Assembly: GCA_051984675.1 (NCBI GenBank)
Contig: JBPYFK010000042.1
Coordinates: 1-56,628 of the forward strand
Source of the DNA: JBPYFK01 sp051984675
GTDB taxonomy: Bacteria; Actinomycetota; Actinomycetes; Mycobacteriales; Pseudonocardiaceae
Reading direction: 5' to 3'
DNA: 56,628 bases
Part shown: piece by piece, positions 1 to 8,545 of the stretch
How positions within the stretch are numbered: position 1 is the stretch's first letter
How the letters are laid out: every line of letters begins with the position of its first letter
Notes under the pieces: model-generated
Database searches by the model: none
What the model was told of the DNA's origin: nothing
The model's input: the letters and a program-made list of their open reading frames with translations, nothing else
Program-made: the position numbers and the translations under genes

Positions 1-8
1 ACTGTACC

Positions 9-29
9 GACCAACCTCCGTGGTTGGTC
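9..29 (-). terminator. hairpin at the 3' end of ahpE
   Basis: Eight-base perfect arms (9-16 and 22-29) with a five-base loop overlap the ahpE stop codon. There is no T-run, which is usual for high-GC terminators. Confidence 0.6.
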
Positions 30-498
30 AGGCGGTCAGCTCGGCCAGCGCCTTTTTCCAGGCTTCCTGGTCGCGGGCCTCGCCCGGCTGGTTGACCTCG
101 GCGAAGCGGACTTTGCCCTCGGTGTCGATGAGGAACGTGCCGCGAACCGCCATGCCGACCTGCTCGTTGAATACGCCGTAGGTCTTGGCTACCTCGCCGT
201 GCGGCCAGAAGTCGGACAGCAGCGGGAAGGTGTAGCCCTGCTGCTCCGCCCACGCCTTCAGCGCGAACGGGGAGTCCACCGACACACCCAGCACCTGCAC
301 GTGGTCGTTCTGGAACTCCGCGATGTCGTCGCGCACCTGGCACAACTCACCCTGGCAGATGCCGCTGAACGCGAACGGGTAAAAGACCAGGAGCACGTTC
401 TTCTTGCCCCGGAAGTCGGACAGCGACACCTGCTCCTTGTTGAAGTCAGGAAGCGTGAAGCCCGGAGCCTCGGCACCGACCTCGATCGACATGGACAT
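28..498 (-). CDS. ahpE: AhpE-type peroxiredoxin
   Basis: A 156-residue thiol peroxidase of the actinobacterial AhpE group, which reduces hydroperoxides and peroxynitrite in the cytosol. The peroxiredoxin signature PFAFSGIC ends in the peroxidatic Cys48. A second Cys at 53 is in the next helix turn rather than at the usual resolving position, which fits the one-Cys behaviour known for AhpE. The length matches the family (about 153). The start ATG at 498 has no strong ribosome binding site; the ATG two codons inside is a possible alternative. It is followed at once by a hairpin and is read away from the DUF3052 gene, so it is probably a single-gene unit. Confidence 0.93.
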   Translation of the reverse strand: MSMSIEVGAEAPGFTLPDFNKEQVSLSDFRGKKNVLLVFYPFAFSGICQGELCQVRDDIAEFQNDHVQVLGVSVDSPFALKAWAEQQGYTFPLLSDFWPHGEVAKTYGVFNEQVGMAVRGTFLIDTEGKVRFAEVNQPGEARDQEAWKKALAELTA

Positions 499-532
499 GC
501 ACCCTTCTGTGTGCCGTAAACCTGCGGATGGT

Positions 533-554
533 GGCCTCCTCGCGCCCGGAGGCC
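533..554. other. hairpin in the ahpE/DUF3052 gap
   Basis: Seven-base perfect arms (533-539, 548-554) with an eight-base loop lie between the DUF3052 stop (706) and the ahpE start (498), both on the minus strand. It may terminate the DUF3052 transcript or sit in the ahpE leader. Nothing else is recognisable in 499-705. Confidence 0.35.
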
Positions 555-705
555 GTCATTGATCAGACCCGACGGTAGGACCCAGTCGGGTCCCGCCGGA
601 CCGAACCTACACGTCACGATCGTGCGCTACGACCGGCAGCCATCACGCCATTCGGCGGCCCTGTCATGACGCGACCGATGGTCGCCGGTCGTCGGCACTC
701 AAGGT

Positions 706-1143
706 TCAGCGTTTGGACTTCGCCGCCTTGCGGATGGCCAATCGGGTGCCCATCCAGACGTCGCCCAGACTGACGTTGGAGGTCTGGGCGAGGTTGGCGG
801 TGGACGCCGCCTCCGCGATGTCGCTGGGCTCCACGTAACCGTCGCGGCCGGTCTTGGGGGTCACCACCCAGATCACCCCCTCGTCGGCCAACGGTGTCAT
901 GGCGTCGAGAAGCGCGTCCGTCAGGTCGCCGTCGTCGTCACGCCACCACAGCAGCACCACGTCGACCACTTCATCGGCGTCTTCGTCGAGTAGCTCGGCT
1001 CCACAACGCTCCTCGACGGCGGCGCGGACGTCGTCATCGACGTCCTCGTCCCAGCCGATCTCCTGGACCACCATATCCGGCTCGATATCGAGCCTCTCGG
1101 CGACGTCGACTTCGCCTTTGCCGGCGTCTCCCGGGGCGACCAC
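706..1143 (-). CDS. DUF3052 family protein
   Basis: A 145-residue acidic cytosolic protein of the actinobacterial DUF3052 family; its function is not known. Conserved stretches visible are VVLLWWRDDDGDL, WVVTPKTGRDGYV and the end SLGDVWMGTRL. The reading frame is open for another 105 codons upstream, but a GTG at 1143 is preceded by GGAGGAG at good spacing and gives the usual family length, so I start there. It is divergent from aceE across a gap of about 440 bases; DUF3052 genes commonly sit beside aceE in actinomycetes. Confidence 0.9.
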   Translation of the reverse strand: MVAPGDAGKGEVDVAERLDIEPDMVVQEIGWDEDVDDDVRAAVEERCGAELLDEDADEVVDVVLLWWRDDDGDLTDALLDAMTPLADEGVIWVVTPKTGRDGYVEPSDIAEAASTANLAQTSNVSLGDVWMGTRLAIRKAAKSKR

Positions 1144-1541
1144 GGCTTTCTCACTCCTCCAATGCACCGGTGCGACGGCTTGCCCGCTGCCGCACGCTGT
1201 CTGGTTTCCACGATGCCGCCGATAGCGAACACCGCCAAGGGGCATCCGCGCAACTGCTGAGCGCACGACACGCCGGGCCGCCTCGCAAAGGCTGACTCTA
1301 AACGCCGCCGATGACAACCCGACCGGACAACCCCGGCCTCGGACAAAACCGCTCGGCGACCCGGCGGTGCAACCTGGCCGGTGTGTACTCGCCGGTAGCA
1401 GTGACGCCGAGCACATCTGGTGACCATGATGGGGGAAGATGGACGGAGCACCGGGCACAAAATCGCAGGTGCGATCGTTCCAGAAAAAGATCAGAACGCT
1501 TCCATGGGGATCGTTCGAGTGAGGTCGGCACCCCCACGGAC
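1144..1541. other. divergent promoter region, DUF3052/aceE
   Basis: About 400 bases between divergently read genes. No gene is supportable. It should hold promoters for both, but I could not assign -10/-35 boxes with confidence. Confidence 0.4.
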
Positions 1542-1571
1542 GACCCCTACAGACGTGACCCCTACAGACGT
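1542..1571. repeat. tandem 15-bp direct repeat in the aceE leader
   Basis: Two perfect adjacent copies of GACCCCTACAGACGT (1542-1556, 1557-1571) end five bases before the aceE ribosome binding site (GAGGAG, 1576-1581). They may be a recent duplication or a control site in the leader. Confidence 0.85.
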
Positions 1572-1586
1572 GGTCGAGGAGTTCCC

Positions 1587-4370
1587 GTGTCCCCGCAGAA
1601 CAACCAGGCCGCTGGCACCTCCGCCCCGCAGCGGGTGCGGGTCATCCGGGATGGGCTGGCCGCCCACCTGCCGGACATCGATCCGCAGGAAACGCAGGAG
1701 TGGCTGGAGTCGTTCGACGAGATGTTGGGCGCGTCCGGGCAACAGCGGGCGCGATACCTGATGCTGCGGTTGCTCCAACGCGCCCGGGAGAGCGGCGTCG
1801 GCGTCCCGTCGCTGACCAGCACCGACTACGTCAACACCATTCCGACCGAGCAGGAGCCGTGGTTTCCTGGCGACGAGGAGACCGAGCGCCGATACCGGGC
1901 GTGGATGCGGTGGAACGCCGCGATGATGGTGCACCGTGCGCAACGGCCCGGGATCGGTGTCGGTGGGCACATCTCGTCGTTCGCTTCCTCGGCCAGCCTG
2001 TACGAGGTCGGCTTCAACTGGTTCTTCCGCGGGAAGGACCATCCCGGCGGCGGCGACCATCTCTACATCCAGGGGCACGCCTCGCCCGGGATCTACGCCC
2101 GCGCGTTCCTGGAAGGCCGGCTGTCCAGCGACCAACTGGACGGGTTCCGGCAGGAGTACTCGCACGCGGGGCCGGGCGGCGGTTTGCCGTCCTACCCGCA
2201 CCCCCGCCTGATGCCGGAGTTCTGGGAGTTTCCCACGGTGTCGATGGGGCTGGGGCCGATGAACGCGATCTTCCAGGCCCGTTTTGACCGTTACCTGCAT
2301 GATCGCGGGATCAAGGACACCAGCCAACAGCGTGTCTGGGCGTTCCTGGGCGACGGCGAGATGAACGAGCCGGAGTCGCGTGGCCTGCTGCATGTCGCCG
2401 CCAACGACGGGCTGGACAACCTGACCTTCGTGGTCAACTGCAACCTGCAGCAGCTCGACGGTCCGGTGCGGGGCAACGGGAAGATCATCCAGGAGCTGGA
2501 GTCGTTCTTCCGCGGCGCCGGCTGGAACGTCATCAAGGTCATCTGGGGCCGTGAGTGGGACGCGCTGCTGCACGCCGACCGGGACGGCGCCCTGATCAAC
2601 CTCATGAACACCACGCCAGACGGTGATTACCAGACCTACAAGGCCAACGACGGCGCTTTCGTCCGGGAGCACTTCTTCGGCCGCGATCCACGCACCAAGG
2701 ATCTGGTGCGCAACCTCAGCGACGACGAGATCTGGGGTCTGCGCCGGGGTGGGCACGACTACCGTAAGATCTACGCGGCCTACAAGGCCGCTGTGGAGCA
2801 TCACGGGCAGCCGACGGTGATCCTCGCCAAGACGATCAAGGGCTACGGGCTGGGGCCGCACTTCGAGGGACGCAACGCCACGCACCAGATGAAGAAGATG
2901 ACCCTGGACGACCTCAAGTTGTTCCGGGACAGCCTGCGCATCCCGGTCTCCGACGAGGAGCTGGAGCGTGACCCGTACCAGCCGCCGTACTACCACCCCG
3001 GCCAGCAGGCGCCGGAAGTCCAGTACCTGCAGGAACGGCGCCAGCGGCTCGGCGGTTACCTGCCGCAGCGTCGAGTCAAGGCGAAGCCGCTGGTTCTGCC
3101 CGGGGACAAGGCTTACGAGGTCGTCCGGCGAGGCTCCGGCAAGCAGGAGGTCGCCACCACGATGGCGTTCGTCCGGCTGCTCAAGGACCTCGCGAAGGAT
3201 CCCGAGGTCGGGCCGCGGTTCGTACCGATCATCCCGGACGAGGCGCGCACGTTCGGGATGGACTCGATGTTCCCCTCGCAGAAGATCTACAACCCGCTGG
3301 GGCAGGCGTACACCCCGGTGGACTACCAGCTCATGCTGGCCTACCGGGAAAGCGAGCAGGGACAGATCCTGCACGAGGGCATCGACGAAGCCGGCTCGAC
3401 CGCGTCGTTCACCGCGGCGGGAACGAGCTACGCCACGCATGGCGAGCCGATGATCCCGGTGTACATCTTCTACTCGATGTTCGGCTTCCAACGCACCGGC
3501 GACAGCTTCTGGGCGGCGGCCGACCAGATGGCCCGTGGCTTCATCCTCGGCGCGACCGCCGGGCGTACGACGCTGACCGGCGAGGGTCTGCAACACAACG
3601 ACGGGCATTCGCTGTTGCTGGCGGCGACGAACCCGGCGGTGATCTCCTACGATCCGGCGTGGGCCTTCGAGGTCGCGCACATCGTCAAGGACGGCCTCCG
3701 CAGGATGTTCGGAGAGAACGCCGAGAACGTCTTCTACTACCTCACGGTCTACAACGAGCCGTACCAGCAGCCGGCCGAGCCGGATGATCTGGACGTCGAC
3801 GGCTTGCTGCGGGGGTTGTACCGGTACCAGCAGGCACCCACCGGCACCGCATCGGGCGCTCGCGCCCAGATCCTCGCGTCCGGTGTGGCGATGCCGACCG
3901 CTCTGCGCGCGCAGGAGATGCTCGCTGAGGAGTGGGGCGTGTACGCCGATGTCTGGTCAGCCACGTCGTGGACGCAGCTACGGCGCGAGGCGGAGGACAC
4001 CGACCGCCGTAACCTGCTGAGTCCGGGCGCCGAACCGGAGGTTCCCTACGTGACGCGGGTGCTGCGGGACGCGCCGGGACCGGTGGTGGCGGTCTCGGAC
4101 TGGATGCGGGCGGTTCCCGATCTGATTCGCCCCTGGGTGCCGGGCGAGTTGGTCAGCCTCGGCACCGACGGGTTCGGGTTCTCCGACACCAGGCCGGCGG
4201 CGCGGCGGAAGTTCCTGGTCGACGCCGAGTCCACCGTGGTCGCGGTACTCGCGGCGTTGGGCCGGCGCGGTGAGATCGATCCGGCGCATGCGGCGGAGGC
4301 CGCCAGCCGGTACCGGCTCGACGACGTGCAGGCGGCCGGTCCGCAAACCTCCGATCCTGGCGTTGCCTAG
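1587..4370 (+). CDS. aceE: pyruvate dehydrogenase E1 component, homodimeric
   Basis: A 927-residue thiamine-diphosphate enzyme that decarboxylates pyruvate and transfers the acetyl group to lipoyl-E2. The TPP motif GDGEMNEPE (D256) followed by the NCNLQQLDGPVRGN loop is clear, and the transketolase-like central and C-terminal domains are complete. The frame is open from 1311, but the GTG at 1587 has GAGGAG five bases upstream and gives the normal family length (900-930). The E3 partner lpdA lies 17 kb downstream; no E2 gene is in the window. It precedes the fatty acid cluster, which uses the acetyl-CoA made here. Confidence 0.97.
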   Translation: MSPQNNQAAGTSAPQRVRVIRDGLAAHLPDIDPQETQEWLESFDEMLGASGQQRARYLMLRLLQRARESGVGVPSLTSTDYVNTIPTEQEPWFPGDEETERRYRAWMRWNAAMMVHRAQRPGIGVGGHISSFASSASLYEVGFNWFFRGKDHPGGGDHLYIQGHASPGIYARAFLEGRLSSDQLDGFRQEYSHAGPGGGLPSYPHPRLMPEFWEFPTVSMGLGPMNAIFQARFDRYLHDRGIKDTSQQRVWAFLGDGEMNEPESRGLLHVAANDGLDNLTFVVNCNLQQLDGPVRGNGKIIQELESFFRGAGWNVIKVIWGREWDALLHADRDGALINLMNTTPDGDYQTYKANDGAFVREHFFGRDPRTKDLVRNLSDDEIWGLRRGGHDYRKIYAAYKAAVEHHGQPTVILAKTIKGYGLGPHFEGRNATHQMKKMTLDDLKLFRDSLRIPVSDEELERDPYQPPYYHPGQQAPEVQYLQERRQRLGGYLPQRRVKAKPLVLPGDKAYEVVRRGSGKQEVATTMAFVRLLKDLAKDPEVGPRFVPIIPDEARTFGMDSMFPSQKIYNPLGQAYTPVDYQLMLAYRESEQGQILHEGIDEAGSTASFTAAGTSYATHGEPMIPVYIFYSMFGFQRTGDSFWAAADQMARGFILGATAGRTTLTGEGLQHNDGHSLLLAATNPAVISYDPAWAFEVAHIVKDGLRRMFGENAENVFYYLTVYNEPYQQPAEPDDLDVDGLLRGLYRYQQAPTGTASGARAQILASGVAMPTALRAQEMLAEEWGVYADVWSATSWTQLRREAEDTDRRNLLSPGAEPEVPYVTRVLRDAPGPVVAVSDWMRAVPDLIRPWVPGELVSLGTDGFGFSDTRPAARRKFLVDAESTVVAVLAALGRRGEIDPAHAAEAASRYRLDDVQAAGPQTSDPGVA

Positions 4371-4377
4371 CCGCGCA

Positions 4378-4410
4378 GGGGTCATATGTCCACTGTGGAC
4401 ATATGACCCC
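4378..4410 (+). terminator. long perfect inverted repeat after aceE
   Basis: Sixteen-base perfect arms (4378-4393, 4395-4410) around a single T, seven bases after the aceE stop. The centre is GTCCACTGTGGAC, which recurs at 15028-15040. It probably ends the aceE transcript, though the tiny loop and lack of a T-run also fit a protein binding site. Confidence 0.6.
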
Positions 4411-4466
4411 TGAGGCATGCCCTCCCCCACGCCTGGGATGCTGTCAATCACAGCGAACAACCCGAT

Positions 4467-4496
4467 CAGATGATCGAACGCCTGTGCGATCATCTG
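4467..4496. promoter_or_regulatory. inverted repeat upstream of DUF3263 gene
   Basis: Arms CAGATGATCG and CGATCATCTG (4467-4476, 4487-4496) have centres 20 bp apart, two helical turns, and lie 50 bp upstream of the DUF3263 start. The spacing fits a dimeric regulator; the regulator is unknown. Confidence 0.45.
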
Positions 4497-4545
4497 TAAG
4501 ATCGGGTGACGCAGGGAAGGTCGACGCGCGAGGGGGAATGCCGGA

Positions 4546-4806
4546 ATGAACGACACCGATCGCGCGATCCTCACCTTCGAAGGCGAATGGTGGCGCTACG
4601 CCGGCAACAAGGAGCGCGCCATCCAGGAGAACTTCGGACTCTCACCGGTGCGCTACTACCAACGCCTCAACCGGCTACTCGATCAACCCGAAGCGCTGGC
4701 CGCCCAACCCACGGTCGTGAACCGGCTCCTGCGTTTACGCGACGCCCGCCAGCAGCAGCGTGCCGGTGTGCGGGGAGGGACTCTGGCGCCCCGAAAGCTC
4801 GAATAA
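4546..4806 (+). CDS. DUF3263 domain protein
   Basis: An 86-residue basic protein of the actinobacterial DUF3263 family. The start of the family pattern, LTFEGEWWRYAGNKE, is followed by a helix-turn-helix-like stretch (FGLSPVRYYQRLNRLL), so DNA binding is plausible but not shown. It sits between aceE and fasR, its usual neighbourhood in actinomycetes. It ends 21 bases before fasR and may be cotranscribed with it. Confidence 0.88.
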   Translation: MNDTDRAILTFEGEWWRYAGNKERAIQENFGLSPVRYYQRLNRLLDQPEALAAQPTVVNRLLRLRDARQQQRAGVRGGTLAPRKLE

Positions 4807-4827
4807 GGGGCGTGCGATTCTGGGGGT

Positions 4828-6054
4828 ATGAGTACCGAACGCGCAGGCGAGCAGGGACGATCGTCGGGCGAGCCCGCGGTCGACCAGGTCTCGGAGAAGA
4901 CCCAGCGCCGCTTGGAGCGCGCTTCGGGTGGGCTGGCGACCGCCAGCGTGACCGCTATGGAGCAGCGCCTGCCCTGGTTCCGGCGTCTGCCTGCCGACCT
5001 GCGTGCGAGTGTGCTGTTGGTCACTCAGACCGGCGTGTCCAACTTCGTGTCGTGGCTGGCTGATCCGACCGAGGCGATCCGGCTGACCGCCGAGGCGTTC
5101 CGTGCCGCCCCCCGCGAGCTGTCCCGGTGGGTCAGCCTGCGGCAGACCGTCGAGATGGTGCGGATCGCGATCGAGGTCTTCGAGCAGCAGCTGCCGGAAC
5201 TGGCCGACGAGGAGGAGGAACGCACCCTCCTGACGAAGGCGATCCTGCGCTACACGCGAGAGATCGCGTTCGCCGCCGCCACTTCCTACGCCGCCGCGGC
5301 CGAGGCGCGTGGCGCGTGGGACGCGCGGTTGGAGGCCCTGGTCGTCGACGGCATCGTGCGCGGTGACGCCGAGGAGTCGCTGCTGTCGCGGGCCGCCGCG
5401 CTCGGCTGGGACCCGGCCGCCGAGGCGACGGTGCTCGTGGGCAACGCCCCATCGGAGGACCCACCGACGGTGGTCTATGAGGTGCGCAGCCGTGCGGCAC
5501 GCACCGGTCGGCCGGTACTGCTCGGTGTCCAGGGAACCCGGCTGGTGATCGTGTTAGGTGGCCCGATCGACGAGACGTCGGGCCACGAGGTCCTGGAGAA
5601 GATGGCCTCGGGGTTCGGGGAGGGCCCCGTGGTGGTCGGCCCCACAGTGGACAGCCTCGCGGAAGCACACCGGTCGGCCGGGGACGCGATGTCCGGCCTG
5701 CGCGCGGTGCCGGGCTGGCCGTCCGCTCCGTGCCCGATCCGCGCGGCGGACCTGTTGCCAGAGCGCGCGCTGGCCGGAGACCCGGAGGCCGAACGCCAGC
5801 TGGTCGAGCTGATCATGCTGCCTCTGGTGGACGCCGGGGGCGCGCTGATGGAAACGCTCGACACCTACCTAGAGGTCGGCGGGGTGCTGGAGACCTGCGC
5901 GAAGCAGCTGTTCGTGCATCCGAACACCGTGCGTTACCGCCTGCGCCGGATCACCGAGCTGACCGGCCGGACCCCTTCCCACGCCCGCGACGCGCTGGTG
6001 CTGCGCGTGGGTCTCGCCGTGGGTCGGTTGGCCAAGTCCCGTGGCCTGTGGTGA
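4828..6054 (+). CDS. fasR: FasR-type transcriptional activator (PucR/CdaR-like)
   Basis: A 408-residue regulator. The N-terminal about 130 residues are helical, a CdaR/GGDEF-like middle region follows, and a PucR-type helix-turn-helix is at the C-terminus (YLEVGGVLETCAKQL then HPNTVRYRLRRI). In Streptomyces and mycobacteria the homologue activates the downstream fabD-fabH-acpP-fabF operon and responds to acyl-CoA. The position directly before fabD supports the same role here. GGGGGT precedes the ATG. The 239-base gap to fabD should hold its binding site. Confidence 0.93.
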   Translation: MSTERAGEQGRSSGEPAVDQVSEKTQRRLERASGGLATASVTAMEQRLPWFRRLPADLRASVLLVTQTGVSNFVSWLADPTEAIRLTAEAFRAAPRELSRWVSLRQTVEMVRIAIEVFEQQLPELADEEEERTLLTKAILRYTREIAFAAATSYAAAAEARGAWDARLEALVVDGIVRGDAEESLLSRAAALGWDPAAEATVLVGNAPSEDPPTVVYEVRSRAARTGRPVLLGVQGTRLVIVLGGPIDETSGHEVLEKMASGFGEGPVVVGPTVDSLAEAHRSAGDAMSGLRAVPGWPSAPCPIRAADLLPERALAGDPEAERQLVELIMLPLVDAGGALMETLDTYLEVGGVLETCAKQLFVHPNTVRYRLRRITELTGRTPSHARDALVLRVGLAVGRLAKSRGLW

Positions 6055-6293
6055 TCCCGGTCCCCGCACACTGATCAGCCCGTTGCGATCAGCTGTGATG
6101 TCCGCGCAACGTCACTGCGAAGAGTTCCCCGATTACTCATACTCCCTTCACCAACCGGATACATTCGACAACGATTCACACCCTTCCGAAGAGCTATCGC
6201 TTGGGCGGTTGTAGACACTCCACAACGTTGGTCCGGCGACTTCGTCAACGCCAGCATGCCCGTGAACGGTCAAAACCGTGTTCAGTGGCAGGG
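6055..6293 (+). promoter_or_regulatory. fabD promoter region with candidate FasR site
   Basis: The gap holds a spaced inverted repeat GTTGT-N9-ACAAC at 6208-6226, about 70-85 bases before fabD. It is the best candidate for the FasR operator because fasR is adjacent and the operon is the known target elsewhere. The short arms make it weak on sequence alone. Confidence 0.35.
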
Positions 6294-7238
6294 GTGATCG
6301 CGCTTCTTGCTCCCGGACAGGGTTCCCAGGCCCCTGGCATGCTCAGCCCGTGGCTTGAGATCGACGGTGCCCGGCAACGTCTCGCCGCGTGGTCGGACGC
6401 TACCGGCCTGGATCTGCTGCGGCTCGGAACGACCGCCGACGCCGAGGAGATCCAGGACACCGCGGTGACCCAGCCGCTGGTGGTGGCCCTGAGCCTGCTC
6501 GCAGCCGAGGAACTGCGGCGGAGAACCCCCATCCCGGCCGGGACGCCGGTCGCCGGTCACTCCGTGGGGGAACTGGCGGCGGCCGCGATCGTCGGTGCGC
6601 TGGGCAGCGACGACGCCGTCGCCCTGGCTGCCGTGCGGGGACGCGAGATGGCCGACGCGTGTGCGCTCGAACCGACCGGTATGACGGCGGTGCTCGGCGG
6701 CGACCCGGACGCCGTGCTGGCTCGCCTGCAAGAACTCGACCTTGTGCCCGCCAACCGCAACGGTGCTGGTCAGATCGTCGCCGCCGGGCAGGTGTCCGCG
6801 CTGGAGCAGCTGGCCGAGCAACCTCCGGAGGGTGCCCGCGTACGCCCGCTGAAGGTGGCGGGCGCTTTTCACACCCGGTTCATGGCGCCCGCGCAGGAGG
6901 CTCTGGCGCAGCACGCCGAGAAGGTCACGCCGACGAACCCGAGCCTGCCGCTGCTGTCCAACGCCGACGGCGCCGGGGTCACCGCGGCCGACGACGTGCT
7001 GCGACGGCTGGTCGCGCAGGTCACCAGCCCGGTGCGCTGGGACTCGTGCATGGCGACGCTGCTGGATCGCGGGGTCAGTGCCGTGATCGAGCTCCCGCCG
7101 GCCGGCACCCTCGTGGGCATCGCCCGCCGGGACATGAAGGGGGTCCAGACCCTCGCCCTGAAGACACCCGCCGACCTCGACAAGGTCGCCGACCTGCTGG
7201 CCGAGCACGGCCAGGACACCGACGGGAGCAATGCGTGA
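6294..7238 (+). CDS. fabD: malonyl-CoA:ACP transacylase
   Basis: A 314-residue FabD, which moves malonyl from CoA to ACP for FAS-II. The acyltransferase motif GHSVGE carries Ser90, and GAFHTRF carries the catalytic His193. The protein begins IALLAPGQGSQ like mycobacterial FabD. The frame is open to an ATG at 6201, but family alignment supports GTG 6294 (GTG 6285 is the alternative); neither has a strong ribosome binding site, so translation may be leaderless. The stop overlaps the fabH start by four bases (GTGA), indicating coupling. Confidence 0.95.
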   Translation: MIALLAPGQGSQAPGMLSPWLEIDGARQRLAAWSDATGLDLLRLGTTADAEEIQDTAVTQPLVVALSLLAAEELRRRTPIPAGTPVAGHSVGELAAAAIVGALGSDDAVALAAVRGREMADACALEPTGMTAVLGGDPDAVLARLQELDLVPANRNGAGQIVAAGQVSALEQLAEQPPEGARVRPLKVAGAFHTRFMAPAQEALAQHAEKVTPTNPSLPLLSNADGAGVTAADDVLRRLVAQVTSPVRWDSCMATLLDRGVSAVIELPPAGTLVGIARRDMKGVQTLALKTPADLDKVADLLAEHGQDTDGSNA

Positions 7239-8221
7239 GCAGCAGCGGACCGACCATGCGGCTCGCCAGCGGCCCCAGAGCGACGAAGCTGCTCGGCTTC
7301 GGGAGCACCCAGGGCAACCGTGTGGTGAGCAACCATGACCTGGCCAAGATCGTCGATACGTCGGACGAGTGGATTCAGCAGCGGGTCGGCATCGTCCACC
7401 GCCGGCTCGGTGACGACGACCAGACCGTGGTGAACATGGCGGTGGAGGCCGGCGCGAAGGCCGTTGCCAACGCCGGGCTATCCCCGGCCGACATCGACCA
7501 GGTCGTGGTGGCCACCTGCACGATGCCGAGCCCGATTCCGAACGCGGCGGCACAGGTCGCGGACCGCATCGGGGTCAAGGCGGCCCCTGCGTTCGACATC
7601 AACGCGGCGTGCGCGGGTTTCTGCTACGCGCTGGGCACCGCCTCTGACCTGATCCGCGCCGGCAGCGCGCGGCACGTGCTGGTGATCGCCTCGGAGCGCT
7701 TCGACGAGTGGCTGGACTGGACCGACCGCGCCAACTGCATCATCTTCGCCGACGGCGCGGGCGCCGCCGTCGTGGGTCCGTCCGAGGAGCCCGGCATCGG
7801 ACCGACGTCGTGGGGTAGCGCGGGCGATCTGGTGGATACCATCTACCTGCGCGAGGGCAAGTACATCTACCAGGAAGGGCAGTCGGTCTTCCGGTGGGCG
7901 ACCACGCAGATCGCGCCGGTGGCCGAGCGCGCGGTCGAGCTCGCCGGACTGCGACTGTCTGATGTGGACGCTCTGATCGCGCACCAGGCGAACCTCCGCA
8001 TCGTGGAGGCCATCGCGAAGAAGTTGCGCAGCCACGGTGCCCGTGATGACTTGGTGGTCGCGCGTGACATCGTCTACTCCGGCAACACGTCCGCCGCGTC
8101 GATCCCGATCGCCATCGACCACATGAAGGCTGCTGGCGAGATCGCCAGCGGTGACGTGCTGCTCCTGGTCGGCTTCGGGGCAGGACTGTCCTACGCCGGC
8201 CAAGTGGTTGTCTGCCCTTAG
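7235..8221 (+). CDS. fabH: beta-ketoacyl-ACP synthase III
   Basis: A 328-residue KAS III that condenses an acyl-CoA primer with malonyl-ACP to start FAS-II. The catalytic triad is visible: Cys126 (NAACAGFC), His250 (AHQANLR) and Asn284 (SGNTSAAS). The GTG at 7235 overlaps the fabD stop and is preceded by GGGAG; an ATG at 7256, seven codons in, is a weaker alternative. The order fabD-fabH-acpP-fabF is that of Streptomyces, where FabH controls branched or straight primer choice. Confidence 0.96.
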   Translation: MSSSGPTMRLASGPRATKLLGFGSTQGNRVVSNHDLAKIVDTSDEWIQQRVGIVHRRLGDDDQTVVNMAVEAGAKAVANAGLSPADIDQVVVATCTMPSPIPNAAAQVADRIGVKAAPAFDINAACAGFCYALGTASDLIRAGSARHVLVIASERFDEWLDWTDRANCIIFADGAGAAVVGPSEEPGIGPTSWGSAGDLVDTIYLREGKYIYQEGQSVFRWATTQIAPVAERAVELAGLRLSDVDALIAHQANLRIVEAIAKKLRSHGARDDLVVARDIVYSGNTSAASIPIAIDHMKAAGEIASGDVLLLVGFGAGLSYAGQVVVCP

Positions 8222-8305
8222 GGCCAGTAGCGGCCACAACAACACAAGAAGGTCTCCGCGGGATGCTTCCCGCGGTTCACTGAGCAGGACAAGGAAGGAA
8301 TCACC

Positions 8306-8545
8306 GTGTCGAACGAGGAAATCGTCGAGGGCCTTGCCAGCATCGTCGAAGAGGTCGCGGGCGTTGAGAAGGACGACGTCAGCATCGAGAAGTCCTTCGT
8401 GGATGACCTGGACATCGACTCGCTGTCCATGGTGGAGATCGCGGTCCAGGCCGAGGACAAGTTCGGCGTGAAGATCCCGGATGACGAACTGGCCAACCTC
8501 AAGACCGTTGGCGATGCGGTGGACTACATCGCCAAGAACGCATGA
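8306..8545 (+). CDS. acpP: acyl carrier protein
   Basis: A 79-residue acidic ACP. The phosphopantetheine attachment motif DLDIDSLSMVE places Ser39 as the modified residue. The GTG start has an AAGGAAGGA ribosome binding site, stronger than those of its neighbours, as expected for a protein needed in high amount. Its stop overlaps the fabF start (ATGA). It carries the growing chain for FabD, FabH and FabF. Confidence 0.97.
   Translation: MSNEEIVEGLASIVEEVAGVEKDDVSIEKSFVDDLDIDSLSMVEIAVQAEDKFGVKIPDDELANLKTVGDAVDYIAKNA

Noticed and set aside
1491..3680. 729-codon minus-strand frame opposite aceE
   Set aside because: High-GC antisense shadow; no start signal and the plus strand has an unmistakable AceE.
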